Source: Planctomycetota bacterium (GTDB taxonomy: Bacteria; Planctomycetota; J058; J103). From it: a stretch of 10,373 bases of DNA. Shown piece after piece: positions 1 to 7,274 of this stretch (its first letter is position 1; each line of letters opens with the position of its first letter). Position numbers and translations under genes: made by a program. Where the stretch lies: positions 1 to 10,373 of the forward strand of contig RFJN01000393.1 in the NCBI GenBank assembly GCA_003694875.1, written 5' to 3'. Below the pieces are notes generated by a model. It saw only the letters and a list, made by a program, of their open reading frames with translations, made no database searches and was not told the DNA's origin.

Positions 1-12
1 GGGTTGGTGTGG

Positions 13-41
13 TTGTTGGGGGGCGGCGGCCGTGCTATACT
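13..41 (+). promoter_or_regulatory. Putative sigma-70-type promoter for the 93-5682 gene pair
   Basis: A TTGTTG box (13-18) lies 17 bases before TATACT (36-41), which is preceded by TGC to give an extended -10. The expected start of transcription is about 45 bases before the ATG at 93. A very similar core, CGTGCTA followed by GAATGG, occurs before the gene at 6303, which supports a real promoter class. A-T-rich hexamers are rare in this sequence. No direct proof of activity. Confidence 0.45.
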
Positions 42-92
42 GCGAGGGTCGCGGCCGCTACGGGCTGGCCGCGTCGGGAGTTGGGGAGATCG

Positions 93-1946
93 ATGGGCTC
101 GAGCGGGAGAGCGGACGTGGCGCCGCGGCGCGTTCGCGGCGACCGGTGGGGTCTCGTGGCGTTCGGGCTGCTCGCGCTTGCGCTGCGGGCCGTCGGCGCG
201 CCGCTGCCCGATCTCGGCGCCGAGGCGAGCTTTACCGCCTCGCCCCTCGAGCGCGACCTCGAGCGGCTGCTGCCGGGGGTGATCGAGACCCCGGCGTTCG
301 TGATCCACTTCCGGCCCGGCCGCCGCGGCGAGACGCAGGCGGCCGCGATCGGTGAGCGCGCCACCACCGCGCTCGTCGCGGCGCGCGAGGCGTTCGGGCT
401 CAAGCCCGTGGGCAAGCGACCGCTGTTCGTCTACGAGTCGTGCGTCGACATGGCGCGGCTGCTCGGCCGCCCGGTCGAGCGCGCGATCGCGATCGGGCAC
501 GCGCTGCACGTGCCGGTCGACGCGCCCGAACTCGAGGCGGCGGTGCTCGGCCTGCTCGAACCGTGGTGGGGGCGGGCCGGCGGCTACCTCGGCGGCTCGC
601 TCGAGGAGGGCCGCTGGTACCACCTGCGGGCGCGGCTCGCGAAGGGACGCTTCACGCTGACGCTCGACGACGGCGCCGGCTGCAGCGCCACGGTGCGTTC
701 GGGCCCGGGGCGACTGGGCTTCGGGGTGGCGCGGGGGCGGCTCGCGGTGCGGGACTGGAAGCTGCGGCGGCTCGAGGGCGAGGATCCGGACAGCGTGCCG
801 TGGCTGCGGCCGGAGGTGCAACCCGAGGTCGAGGGGCGCTGGAGCCGGCGCGGCGACGTGCTCGAAGGGGTGCAGTACGGACGCATGACGCGCGCCCGGT
901 TGCAGACGCCGCCGGTGGGCGACTTCGAACTCGAGGCCGAGGTGCGTGTGGCGGCCGGCAGCCAGGTGGAGCTGTTCTTCCACGAGCGGGGCGCGGAGGC
1001 CGAGCGCCTGCTCGTCGCCCCCGGAGCGGTGCTGTTCAATGGACGTCTCGCGGTGGGGCCGCACCCGGCGCTGCGCGAGGGGCTCGCCGAGGCGTTCGCG
1101 GCGCGGCGCACCGGCCGCGATCTCGTGCCCCTCGCACGCGCGCTGCTCGAACGCGGCCGGCTCGTCGACGCCGAGCGGCTGCGCTTCGGCTTTCCGCGCA
1201 GCCCCACCGAGCGCACCTTCCGCCGCATCCAGCTCGCCGCCTTCGTCGACTTCCTGTGGCGACGCTTCGGGCTCGAGCGCTATCGGGCGCTGCACTTCGA
1301 TCCGCTGCTCGGCGCGCGCACCCCGCTCGGAACGCTCGAGGAACTCGACGCGAGCTGGCGCGAGGCGCTGCGCGAACACAAGCTCGGGCGCGAGGCGTTC
1401 GAGGCGGCGGTGCACACCCTCGGCCTCGATGTGCTCGATCCGCCGCGCGCCTGGCGCGAGGTGCCGCTGCGCTTCGGCGACGGCGGGCTGCTCGCGCGCG
1501 GGGCCGGCAACTGGCGCGCGCTGCGGGGCCGGCTTCTGTATCGCGCGCCGGTCGGGGCGAAGGTCGGGTACGTGGTGGCGCCGGTCGGGGTGGCGAGCCG
1601 CTGCGCGATCGCGGTGCGGCTGCGCTTCGATCCCGGCACCGAGGTCAAGATCAGCGTGCGCGGGGTCGATCAGCGCAAGGGCTCGGGCGTGGTCTCGACC
1701 GCCGGGGCGGCGATCACCGCCGAGGGCGCGGCCCCGCTCGCGCGCAGCGAGGCGCCGCTCGCGTTCGGCGAGGAGCACGACGTGGTGTTCGCGCTCGCCG
1801 ACGGCGGGGGGCGGCTGTACGTGGACGGACGGCTGCGCTGCGAGACCCGCAGCGGCCTCACGCGGGGGCCGGGCCGTTTCGCGATCGAGGTGACGGGGCC
1901 GCGGGCGGAACTCTCGTCGCTGCGGGTGCGCGAACTGGAGCCCTGA
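93..1946 (+). CDS. Exported protein with peptidase-MA-like scaffold (no HExxH) and LamG-like beta domains
   Basis: The 617-residue product is of unknown function. The ATG at 93 is preferred over upstream in-frame starts because GGGGAG lies just before it and it gives an N-terminus with Arg residues followed by a hydrophobic segment (about 19-36), a likely signal peptide or anchor. Residues about 66-145 (TPAFVIHF, then an Ala-rich helix, then HVPVDAPELEAAV) resemble the start of peptidase-MA/gluzincin-type domains. Residues 324-336 (HPALREGLAEAFA) resemble their downstream glutamate helix. The zinc-binding HExxH expected between them is absent, and beta-rich sequence (about 172-227 and 254-300) resembling LamG/DUF1080-type folds sits there instead. 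A second LamG-like segment covers about 450-617 (RLYVDGRLRC, then a terminal beta-strand with SSLRVREL). I infer a non-enzymatic envelope or binding protein. It ends four bases before the kinase gene, so the two are probably cotranscribed. The domain calls are by eye. Confidence 0.7.
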   Translation: MGSSGRADVAPRRVRGDRWGLVAFGLLALALRAVGAPLPDLGAEASFTASPLERDLERLLPGVIETPAFVIHFRPGRRGETQAAAIGERATTALVAAREAFGLKPVGKRPLFVYESCVDMARLLGRPVERAIAIGHALHVPVDAPELEAAVLGLLEPWWGRAGGYLGGSLEEGRWYHLRARLAKGRFTLTLDDGAGCSATVRSGPGRLGFGVARGRLAVRDWKLRRLEGEDPDSVPWLRPEVQPEVEGRWSRRGDVLEGVQYGRMTRARLQTPPVGDFELEAEVRVAAGSQVELFFHERGAEAERLLVAPGAVLFNGRLAVGPHPALREGLAEAFAARRTGRDLVPLARALLERGRLVDAERLRFGFPRSPTERTFRRIQLAAFVDFLWRRFGLERYRALHFDPLLGARTPLGTLEELDASWREALREHKLGREAFEAAVHTLGLDVLDPPRAWREVPLRFGDGGLLARGAGNWRALRGRLLYRAPVGAKVGYVVAPVGVASRCAIAVRLRFDPGTEVKISVRGVDQRKGSGVVSTAGAAITAEGAAPLARSEAPLAFGEEHDVVFALADGGGRLYVDGRLRCETRSGLTRGPGRFAIEVTGPRAELSSLRVRELEP

Positions 1947-1950
1947 GAGC

Positions 1951-4900
1951 GTGACGGCGAGCGTACAGAGCATGATCCTCGAGGCGGGCGCCGACATCGG
2001 GCTCGTGAGCCCCGATGTGCTCGCGAGCTGCCGGACCGCCGGGGTGCGCGCGCTGCAGGTGCTCGTCGAGCGGGCGGGGCTGTCCGAGCAGGACCTGCAG
2101 CGGCTGCTCGAGCGCTTCTGGGCGCACAACGGCGAGCGGCGGGGGCTGCTGCACCGCGAGGTCGAGGACCGCATCATCGCCGAGCGGCTGGTGGCGCGCG
2201 GTCTGATCGGCAGCGACCAGGCGCAGCGCGCGCTCGAGGAGCTGCGCGAGCGCGGACGCGCCGGCGAGCGGGTGCGGCTGCTGAGCGTGCTGATCGACGC
2301 CGGCATGCTCGAGGAGGGGCCGGCGCGCGAGGTGCTCGAGGAGGTGCGCTCGGGCTGGACGTTCTGCCGCTACTGCCTGAGCGCGTTCGACGACCGTGCG
2401 CCGGGCGATCGCTGCGGGGTGTGTGGACGCCCCGTCACGCAGGCGGCGCGTTCGTACGAACTCGTCGATCTCGCCACGATCGACACCAGCCACCACGACC
2501 TCGAGGAGCACCGCAGCGTCGCCGAGGCGCTCGCGAGCGAGCCGCCCTACGAGCCGCCGCCGGTGGGCGGCATGCTCGGCGGCTTCCGGCTGCTCGAGAA
2601 GGTGGACGCGACCGGGCGCGCGGTGCTGTATCGGGCCGAGAACCCCGAGGACGGCAGCGTGCGCGCGATCAAGGTGTGGCGCAAGGGCAAGCACCTCAAG
2701 GCGGCCGACGTCGAGCGCTTCCAGAACGCGGCCCTCGCCTCGGCGCACCTCGAGCACGAGGGGATCCTCAAGGTCTTCGACGCCGCCGAGGAAGGCGGCC
2801 ACCACTACGTGGTGCTCGAGTGGGTGGAGGGCCGCAGCCTGCGCGCGGTGGTGGAGCAGGGCGGGGCACTCGATCCGCAGGCGGCCGCCGAGCTGCTGCG
2901 CAAGTGCGCCGAGGCGCTCGGCTTCGCGCACGGCGCCGGGGTGCTGCACAAGAACCTCACGCCCGACAACATCCTGATCACCACCGAGGGTGGGGTGAAG
3001 ATCGGCGATTTCGGGATCGCCAAGGACTACGGCGTCTCGATGGACTCGGTGCAGGGCTCGCTGATCGGCTCGCCCGACTTCCTCGCGCCCGAGCAGTGCC
3101 AGGGCGAGAAGAGCGACGAGCGCACCGACGTGTTCAGCCTCGGCGCCGTCACCTACTACGCGCTCGCCGGCAAGCCGCCGTACGAGGGCGAGTCGGCGAT
3201 CGCGATCGTGGTGCGGCGGCTCACGCACGATCCCGAGCCGTTGCGGAAGGTGGCGCCGCGGGTGCCGCGCGCGCTCGCCACGATCGTCGAGCGCATGATG
3301 GCGCGTCGACCCGGCGATCGGCTGCCCACCATGGCGGCGGTGATCGAGCACGTCGACGCCTTCTTCGAGGGGCGGCGGCCGGGCCGCGTCGCGGCGTGGC
3401 TGCGGCGCTTCGGGCTGCCGGTGGCGGGGGCGGCGGTGCTGCTCGCGCTGCTCGGCGGCGGGCTGTGGTGGTGGACGCACCGGCCCACCGATCCGGCGGT
3501 GGTGCGCGAGATCGAGCAGGCGGTGGCGTGGACCGACCGGGGGCGGTTCGACGAGGCGGCCGCGCGGCTGCGGGAGCTCGCGCTGCGGCACGGGATCGCG
3601 GTGCCGGAGCTGCGCGAGGGCTTCGCCACGCTCGCGCGGCGTGCGCGCGAGCGCGCCGAGGCGCTCGCCGAACAGCACGACTTCCCCGCGGCCCTGCGGG
3701 TGCTCGACCAGGTGCGGCTCGCGCTCGACGGCACCGAGCACATGGCGGAGATCGAGCGCACCGCCGAGCGGCTGCGGCACGACCGCGCGGTCTACGAGGC
3801 GGAGGCGCGCTCGCGCTGGGAGGCGCTGCAGGGCGAACTCGCGCAGGCCGGCGGGCCGCGCGAGCGGCTCGAGAAGGTGCGCGCGTTCCGGGCGCGTTAT
3901 CCGCACCAGCCGCTCGACGCCGCGGCCGAGCTCGCCGAGCGGCGTCTGCAGGTCGCGATCGAGCAGCTCGATCTCATGGACAAGGTGGCGGCCGATATCG
4001 CGGCCGGGCGCGTGGAGGCGGCGCAGGAGAAGCTCGCGCGGGCGCGCGCGATCGAGACCGAGGACGCCGAGGTGCGCCGGCGGCTCGACGAACTCGACGA
4101 GCAACTCGCGCTCGCGGTGCAGATCCGCGAGGCGCTCGATCTCGTCGAGCAGGGCGATGAGCGCGAGGGGCTCGAGCGGCTCGAGCGACTGCGCGCGCGC
4201 TACGCGAGCCGGGTCGAGCCGCGGCGCGCGCTCGCGCGGGCGCGCTACCGGATCGCGGTGCGCGAGAGCGAGCGCGCCGAGAAGGCGGGCGATCTCGAGG
4301 GGGCGCTGCGCCAGATCGGGCTCGCGATCCGGCACGCCGCCGCCGCGGGCCTCGAGACGGTGTCGTTGCGGGCGCACCAGCAGGAACTCGAGCGCGCGCT
4401 CGGCGAGCGGCGCAAGGCCGAGCAGCGCCAGCGCCAGCTCGTCAAGGAGGGGGATGTGCTGCTCGCGCGCGGCAAGGCGCGCGAGGCGCTCGAGCGCTTC
4501 GAACGGGCGAAGGCGCTGCTCGGCCGCAGCTACCCCGCGCTCGACGACCGGATCGCCCGGGCGCGCGAGGCGGCGGGGGCGGTGGCCGAGGGGCGGGCGT
4601 TCGAGCGGCTCGAGCGGGAGTGGAAGCGCGCGCGGGCGCCGAGCGACCGGCTCGCGCTCGCCGACGACTTCCTGCGCCGCTTCCCCGACGGCAGCTACGC
4701 CGCGAAGGTGCGCACCATGCGGGCGCAGGCGGTGCGCGATCTCGGGGGGCAGGCGCGGGTGGCGAGCGCGGGCGATCGGGTGGTGCTGCGGCCCGGCACG
4801 CGCCGGGGCGAGTACATCTCGGTGCGCGACGGCTCGGTCATGGTCAAGGTGGCGGGCGGTCCCTTCGTGCGCGGCAGCACGCCCGAGGAGATCGCCGAGG

Positions 4901-5682
4901 TGGCGCGCCGCTGGGCGATCGATCCGAAGAAGCTCGAGGCCGAGACGCCGCGGCGGACGGTGACGCTGCGGCCGTTCTACATCGACGTCTACGAGGTCAC
5001 CAACGCCGACTACGCCCTGTTCCTCGACGCGCTCGGGCTCGAGACCGATCCGCACCGCTGGTGCCACCCCCGCGAGCCGTCGCACAAGCGCGAGCTCGGC
5101 CACGAGCCGAAGTACTGGGGCGATCCGCAGTGGAGTCGCGCCGATCTTCCGGTCGTGGGGGTCGACTACTGGGACGCGTACGCCTATGCGCACTGGGCGG
5201 GCAAGCGGCTGCCCACCGAGGCGGAGTGGGAGCGCGCGGCGCGCGGGGTCGACGGTCGGCGCTATCCGTGGGGCGAGGTGGAGGGACTGTACGACTCGGC
5301 CGGCTCGGAGGCGTGGGCGGGCAAGCTGTTCGCCGACCGGGCGAGCTGGAAGCGCGGCTTCTTCGACCGCAAGCCGTGGAAGCTGCAGGCGCTCACCGTG
5401 AGCGAACTCTCGTTCCCGCGCGACCGCTCGCCGGTGGGCGCGCGCCACATGGCGGGCAACGTGAGCGAGTGGTGCGAGGACGCCTACGATCCGGCCGCCT
5501 ATCGCAAGCTCGGCACCGACAATCCGGTGCGGATCGATCCGCGCGCGAAGGCGCGGGTGGTGCGCGGCGGCTCGTGGCTCGATCCGATGCTCTACCACCG
5601 CACCACCGCGCGCCTCAAGTGGCGGGCGCCGGGCTACCGGGGACTCGATGTGGGGTTCCGCTGCGTGCGCGACGCCGACTGA
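1951..5682 (+). CDS. Membrane pseudokinase with zinc ribbon, helical stalk and C-terminal SUMF1/FGE-like domain
   Basis: 1243 residues. The GTG at 1951 sits four bases after the previous stop, with GAGAG before it; an ATG at 1972 is the alternative start. Residues about 50-135 are two helical modules like the MshEN/GspE N-terminal fold (RLVARGLIGSDQAQRAL). A CxxC pair at 139/142 and 155/158 suggests a zinc ribbon. A Ser/Thr kinase fold spans about 210-475. It keeps the ATP lysine K241 (AIK), D353-F-G and A379-P-E. The Gly-loop positions are D219, T221 and A224, the alpha-C glutamate position is A260, and the catalytic loop reads H333-K-N-L-T instead of HRDLK. Catalysis is therefore doubtful. 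One transmembrane helix (about 489-508) leads to a charged helical stalk (about 515-945). The C-terminal SUMF1 domain (about 960-1243) has LPTEAEWE (1087-1094), GNVSEW (1169-1174), RGGSW (1205-1209) and GFRCV (1235-1239). The two copper cysteines of true FGE are replaced by D1211 and H1216. By topology the kinase half is cytoplasmic and the SUMF1 half is outside the inner membrane. Chlamydial T3SS loci also carry a kinase-like gene (pkn5), so a secretion-linked role is plausible but inferred. Confidence 0.9.
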   Translation: MTASVQSMILEAGADIGLVSPDVLASCRTAGVRALQVLVERAGLSEQDLQRLLERFWAHNGERRGLLHREVEDRIIAERLVARGLIGSDQAQRALEELRERGRAGERVRLLSVLIDAGMLEEGPAREVLEEVRSGWTFCRYCLSAFDDRAPGDRCGVCGRPVTQAARSYELVDLATIDTSHHDLEEHRSVAEALASEPPYEPPPVGGMLGGFRLLEKVDATGRAVLYRAENPEDGSVRAIKVWRKGKHLKAADVERFQNAALASAHLEHEGILKVFDAAEEGGHHYVVLEWVEGRSLRAVVEQGGALDPQAAAELLRKCAEALGFAHGAGVLHKNLTPDNILITTEGGVKIGDFGIAKDYGVSMDSVQGSLIGSPDFLAPEQCQGEKSDERTDVFSLGAVTYYALAGKPPYEGESAIAIVVRRLTHDPEPLRKVAPRVPRALATIVERMMARRPGDRLPTMAAVIEHVDAFFEGRRPGRVAAWLRRFGLPVAGAAVLLALLGGGLWWWTHRPTDPAVVREIEQAVAWTDRGRFDEAAARLRELALRHGIAVPELREGFATLARRARERAEALAEQHDFPAALRVLDQVRLALDGTEHMAEIERTAERLRHDRAVYEAEARSRWEALQGELAQAGGPRERLEKVRAFRARYPHQPLDAAAELAERRLQVAIEQLDLMDKVAADIAAGRVEAAQEKLARARAIETEDAEVRRRLDELDEQLALAVQIREALDLVEQGDEREGLERLERLRARYASRVEPRRALARARYRIAVRESERAEKAGDLEGALRQIGLAIRHAAAAGLETVSLRAHQQELERALGERRKAEQRQRQLVKEGDVLLARGKAREALERFERAKALLGRSYPALDDRIARAREAAGAVAEGRAFERLEREWKRARAPSDRLALADDFLRRFPDGSYAAKVRTMRAQAVRDLGGQARVASAGDRVVLRPGTRRGEYISVRDGSVMVKVAGGPFVRGSTPEEIAEVARRWAIDPKKLEAETPRRTVTLRPFYIDVYEVTNADYALFLDALGLETDPHRWCHPREPSHKRELGHEPKYWGDPQWSRADLPVVGVDYWDAYAYAHWAGKRLPTEAEWERAARGVDGRRYPWGEVEGLYDSAGSEAWAGKLFADRASWKRGFFDRKPWKLQALTVSELSFPRDRSPVGARHMAGNVSEWCEDAYDPAAYRKLGTDNPVRIDPRAKARVVRGGSWLDPMLYHRTTARLKWRAPGYRGLDVGFRCVRDAD

Positions 5683-5731
5683 CGTTGCCGGGCGGCGCGC
5701 GCCGTGGCGGGCGGGCAAACGAGACGGGACG

Positions 5732-5740
5732 AAGGAGGAG
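5732..5740 (+). promoter_or_regulatory. Strong ribosome binding site fixing the GTG start at 5746
   Basis: AAGGAGGAG lies five bases before the GTG at 5746. It decides against the longer in-frame GTG at 5704, which has no such site. Confidence 0.8.
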
Positions 5741-5745
5741 AAGAC

Positions 5746-6111
5746 GTGAGCGGAGAAGGCGAGAAGCTCGAGGCGTTCCGGGTCGACCCGACGCTGCTCG
5801 GCGGCGTGGGCGGGCCGGCGCCGGCATCCCCGCCGGCAGCGGATGCCGGCTCCGGTGGCGAGAAGCAGGACGCGGGCTACCCGACGATCGAGGAGATCTG
5901 CAGTCGGCGCAAGAACGTCGAGGCGTTCGGGCAGACGCTGGCGCAGACCACCGCGCGGCTGCGGGAGCTCGTGGCGAACGGCACCGACGAGCAGCGCGAG
6001 GCGGCGGCGCGGGCGCTCCGGGCCTACGAGCTGCTCGAGGCCATGCTCGAGAAGGCGGTGGCGCTCACGATCGAGAACATCAAGAAGGCGCGGGCGGCCG
6101 CGGGGCGTTGA
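5746..6111 (+). CDS. Small helical-hairpin protein, possible T3SS SctE-like chaperone
   Basis: 121 residues starting at GTG with an excellent Shine-Dalgarno site. The N-terminal 45 residues are Gly/Pro/Ala-rich and probably disordered. Residues about 47-77 and 81-118 form two amphipathic helices separated by ANGTD, with heptad-like Leu/Ala spacing (for example LRAYELLEAMLEKAV). I do not recognise the family from sequence. A short two-helix protein immediately before a needle-like gene and a TPR gene occupies the place of yscE in Yersinia-type loci. YscE is a short helical-hairpin chaperone that, with YscG, holds the needle subunit before secretion. That assignment rests on position and shape only; a short needle-like protein or another chaperone is also possible. 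It lies 63 bases after the pseudokinase gene and probably shares its transcript. Confidence 0.8.
   Translation: MSGEGEKLEAFRVDPTLLGGVGGPAPASPPAADAGSGGEKQDAGYPTIEEICSRRKNVEAFGQTLAQTTARLRELVANGTDEQREAAARALRAYELLEAMLEKAVALTIENIKKARAAAGR
5820..5850. repeat. Perfect 10-bp inverted repeat inside a coding linker
   Basis: GCCGGCATCC (5820-5829) and GGATGCCGGC (5841-5850) are exact inverted copies around an 11-base loop. The repeat falls in codons for the Pro/Ala/Ser/Gly linker (residues about 25-35) of the 5746-6111 product. It would form a stable mRNA hairpin and looks like a REP-type palindrome captured in a tolerant linker. Confidence 0.7.
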
Positions 6112-6191
6112 CCGATCGGGTGTTGCTGCGCGGCCGCCTGCCGGGGGCGTGGCGCGTTCCGGCTTAAGGGGATGCGTGCGCTCGACCGTCG

Positions 6192-6200
6192 TGCTAGAAT
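6192..6200 (+). promoter_or_regulatory. Putative extended -10 promoter before the needle-like gene
   Basis: TGC plus TAGAAT (6195-6200) forms an extended -10 element in a 191-base gap; no good -35 is visible at 16-18 bases. The surrounding CGTGCTA core matches the promoter before position 93. It is about 100 bases before the ATG at 6303, leaving room for a 5' leader. It could boost expression of the needle-like gene, the subunit a T3SS needs in greatest amount. Confidence 0.45.
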
Positions 6201-6286
6201 GGAGCGATCGGGGCGCCCGGTTCGGGCAGGGCGTCCGGAGACGCGACCCGGTGGCGGTCCGCGCACGCGCGGGCAACGCCCCGTTC

Positions 6287-6294
6287 AGGAGGAG
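6287..6294 (+). promoter_or_regulatory. Ribosome binding site fixing the ATG start at 6303
   Basis: AGGAGGAG ends eight bases before the ATG at 6303. Its last base overlaps a possible in-frame GTG at 6294, which rules that codon out as the likely start. Confidence 0.75.
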
Positions 6295-6302
6295 TGGCGA
6301 CC

Positions 6303-6755
6303 ATGGGCATTCAAGGCGTCGGTGCGGGCTACGGGCACGTCGGCAGGGCGGAATCGAACCGTCGCGCGGACGGACTCGCGAACTTCGGACGGGCGGCGTT
6401 CAACACGGTCGTCAACGCCGGCTCGGTCGCGGCGGGGGTCTTCGGCGGCCCGGCCGCCTCGGCCGCGGTCTCGAGCCTTCGCGGGCTGACCGGCGGCAGC
6501 GCGAGCGTGGCCTACAGCTCGGGCGGCGGCGGCATGAGCGACGAGGTCGCGGGGATCACCAACGAGATCAACAACGCCGCCACGAGCAACGTCGCCGCGG
6601 CCGGCCAGGACGCGCTCAACAACACCTCCGAGCAGGTGGCGCTGATCCGGCTGCAGCAGGCGGTGAACATGCAGAGCATGTCGATCAACATGATGTCGAA
6701 CATGCAGAAGGCGCAGCACGACGCGCGCATGGCGGCCGTCAACAACATGCGCTGA
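6303..6755 (+). CDS. Candidate T3SS needle subunit (SctF-like) with long N-terminal extension
   Basis: 150 residues with a strong Shine-Dalgarno site. There is no signal peptide, as expected for a T3SS substrate. The first 80 residues are rich in Gly, Ala, Ser and Asn. Residues about 80-150 are helical and cysteine-free. Residues 114-133 contain LQQAVNMQSMSIN, which lines up by eye with the YscF C-terminal helix (LQ, then VN or IN, then S and N at the same spacing). Its place between a helical-hairpin gene and a TPR gene is that of yscF. Needle proteins are usually about 70-90 residues, so this one is nearly twice as long. If it is the needle, the extra part must be exposed or cleaved. Alternatives are a secreted tip or filament protein, or a second rod-like protein. 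The similarity is short and needs profile confirmation. Confidence 0.75.
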   Translation: MGIQGVGAGYGHVGRAESNRRADGLANFGRAAFNTVVNAGSVAAGVFGGPAASAAVSSLRGLTGGSASVAYSSGGGGMSDEVAGITNEINNAATSNVAAAGQDALNNTSEQVALIRLQQAVNMQSMSINMMSNMQKAQHDARMAAVNNMR

Positions 6756-6792
6756 GCCGCGGGCGGTCCCGCACGGGGGCGAGGAGGACGCG

Positions 6793-7215
6793 ATGGCGCT
6801 CGGTCTCGAGGTGAGCGAGCAGGAACTCAAGGCGCTGCTCGAGGTGGGCTTCCTGTACCGCGAACGCGGCGAGGCAGCCGAGGCGCGCGAGGTCTTCGAG
6901 GGTGTGCTCGCGCTAAGGCCCGATCTCGCGGTGGCGAAGGTGGGGCTCGCCAACGCCCTGCAGCTTCTCGGCGACGACGAGGCGGCCGAGCGGCTGTTGC
7001 GCGAGGCGGCCGCCGCGCAGCCCGACAACGCATTCGTGGCGCAGCAGCTCGGCGAGCTGCTGCACACCGTCGGCAAGCGCGAGGAGGCGGCCGAGTGGCT
7101 GCGCAAGGCGATCGAGCTCGACGCGGCCGGCCCCTACGGGCAGGCCGCGAAGGCGGTGCTCGATCTGCTCGAGGCCGACGTCGCCTACACCTACCGCGCC
7201 CCCGAGGCGGGCTAG
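6793..7215 (+). CDS. TPR protein, probable T3SS chaperone (SctG/YscG-like position)
   Basis: 140 residues; GAGGAGG lies five bases before the ATG. Three tetratricopeptide repeats are readable, at about 11-43, 45-77 and 79-112, with the usual small residues (FLYRERGEAAEAREVFEGVL; ANALQLLGDDEAAERLL; GELLHTVGKREEAAEWL). A final helix follows at about 113-128. TPR folds of this size are typical of T3SS chaperones: YscG/PscG for the needle and SycD/LcrH for translocators. Its place between the needle-like and rod-like genes favours the YscG role, binding the needle subunit in the cytoplasm to stop early polymerisation. A general TPR adaptor cannot be excluded. It starts 37 bases after the preceding stop, consistent with one operon. 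Confidence 0.85.
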   Translation: MALGLEVSEQELKALLEVGFLYRERGEAAEAREVFEGVLALRPDLAVAKVGLANALQLLGDDEAAERLLREAAAAQPDNAFVAQQLGELLHTVGKREEAAEWLRKAIELDAAGPYGQAAKAVLDLLEADVAYTYRAPEAG

Positions 7216-7274
7216 GCGGCGGCCGGTAGCGGCCCGGACGGGGTCGGGAACGAGGCGTACGAGGAGAGACCGAC

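Noticed and set aside
4801..5682. SUMF1 domain as a true formylglycine-generating enzyme
   Set aside because: The two cysteines needed for copper binding are replaced by Asp1211 and His1216, and no sulfatase gene is nearby.
1858..6276. Very long open frame on the minus strand (1472 codons)
   Set aside because: It lies antisense to the pseudokinase gene. Its Arg/Pro/His-rich product is the usual shadow of GC-rich codons, and the + strand frame carries clear kinase and SUMF1 motifs.
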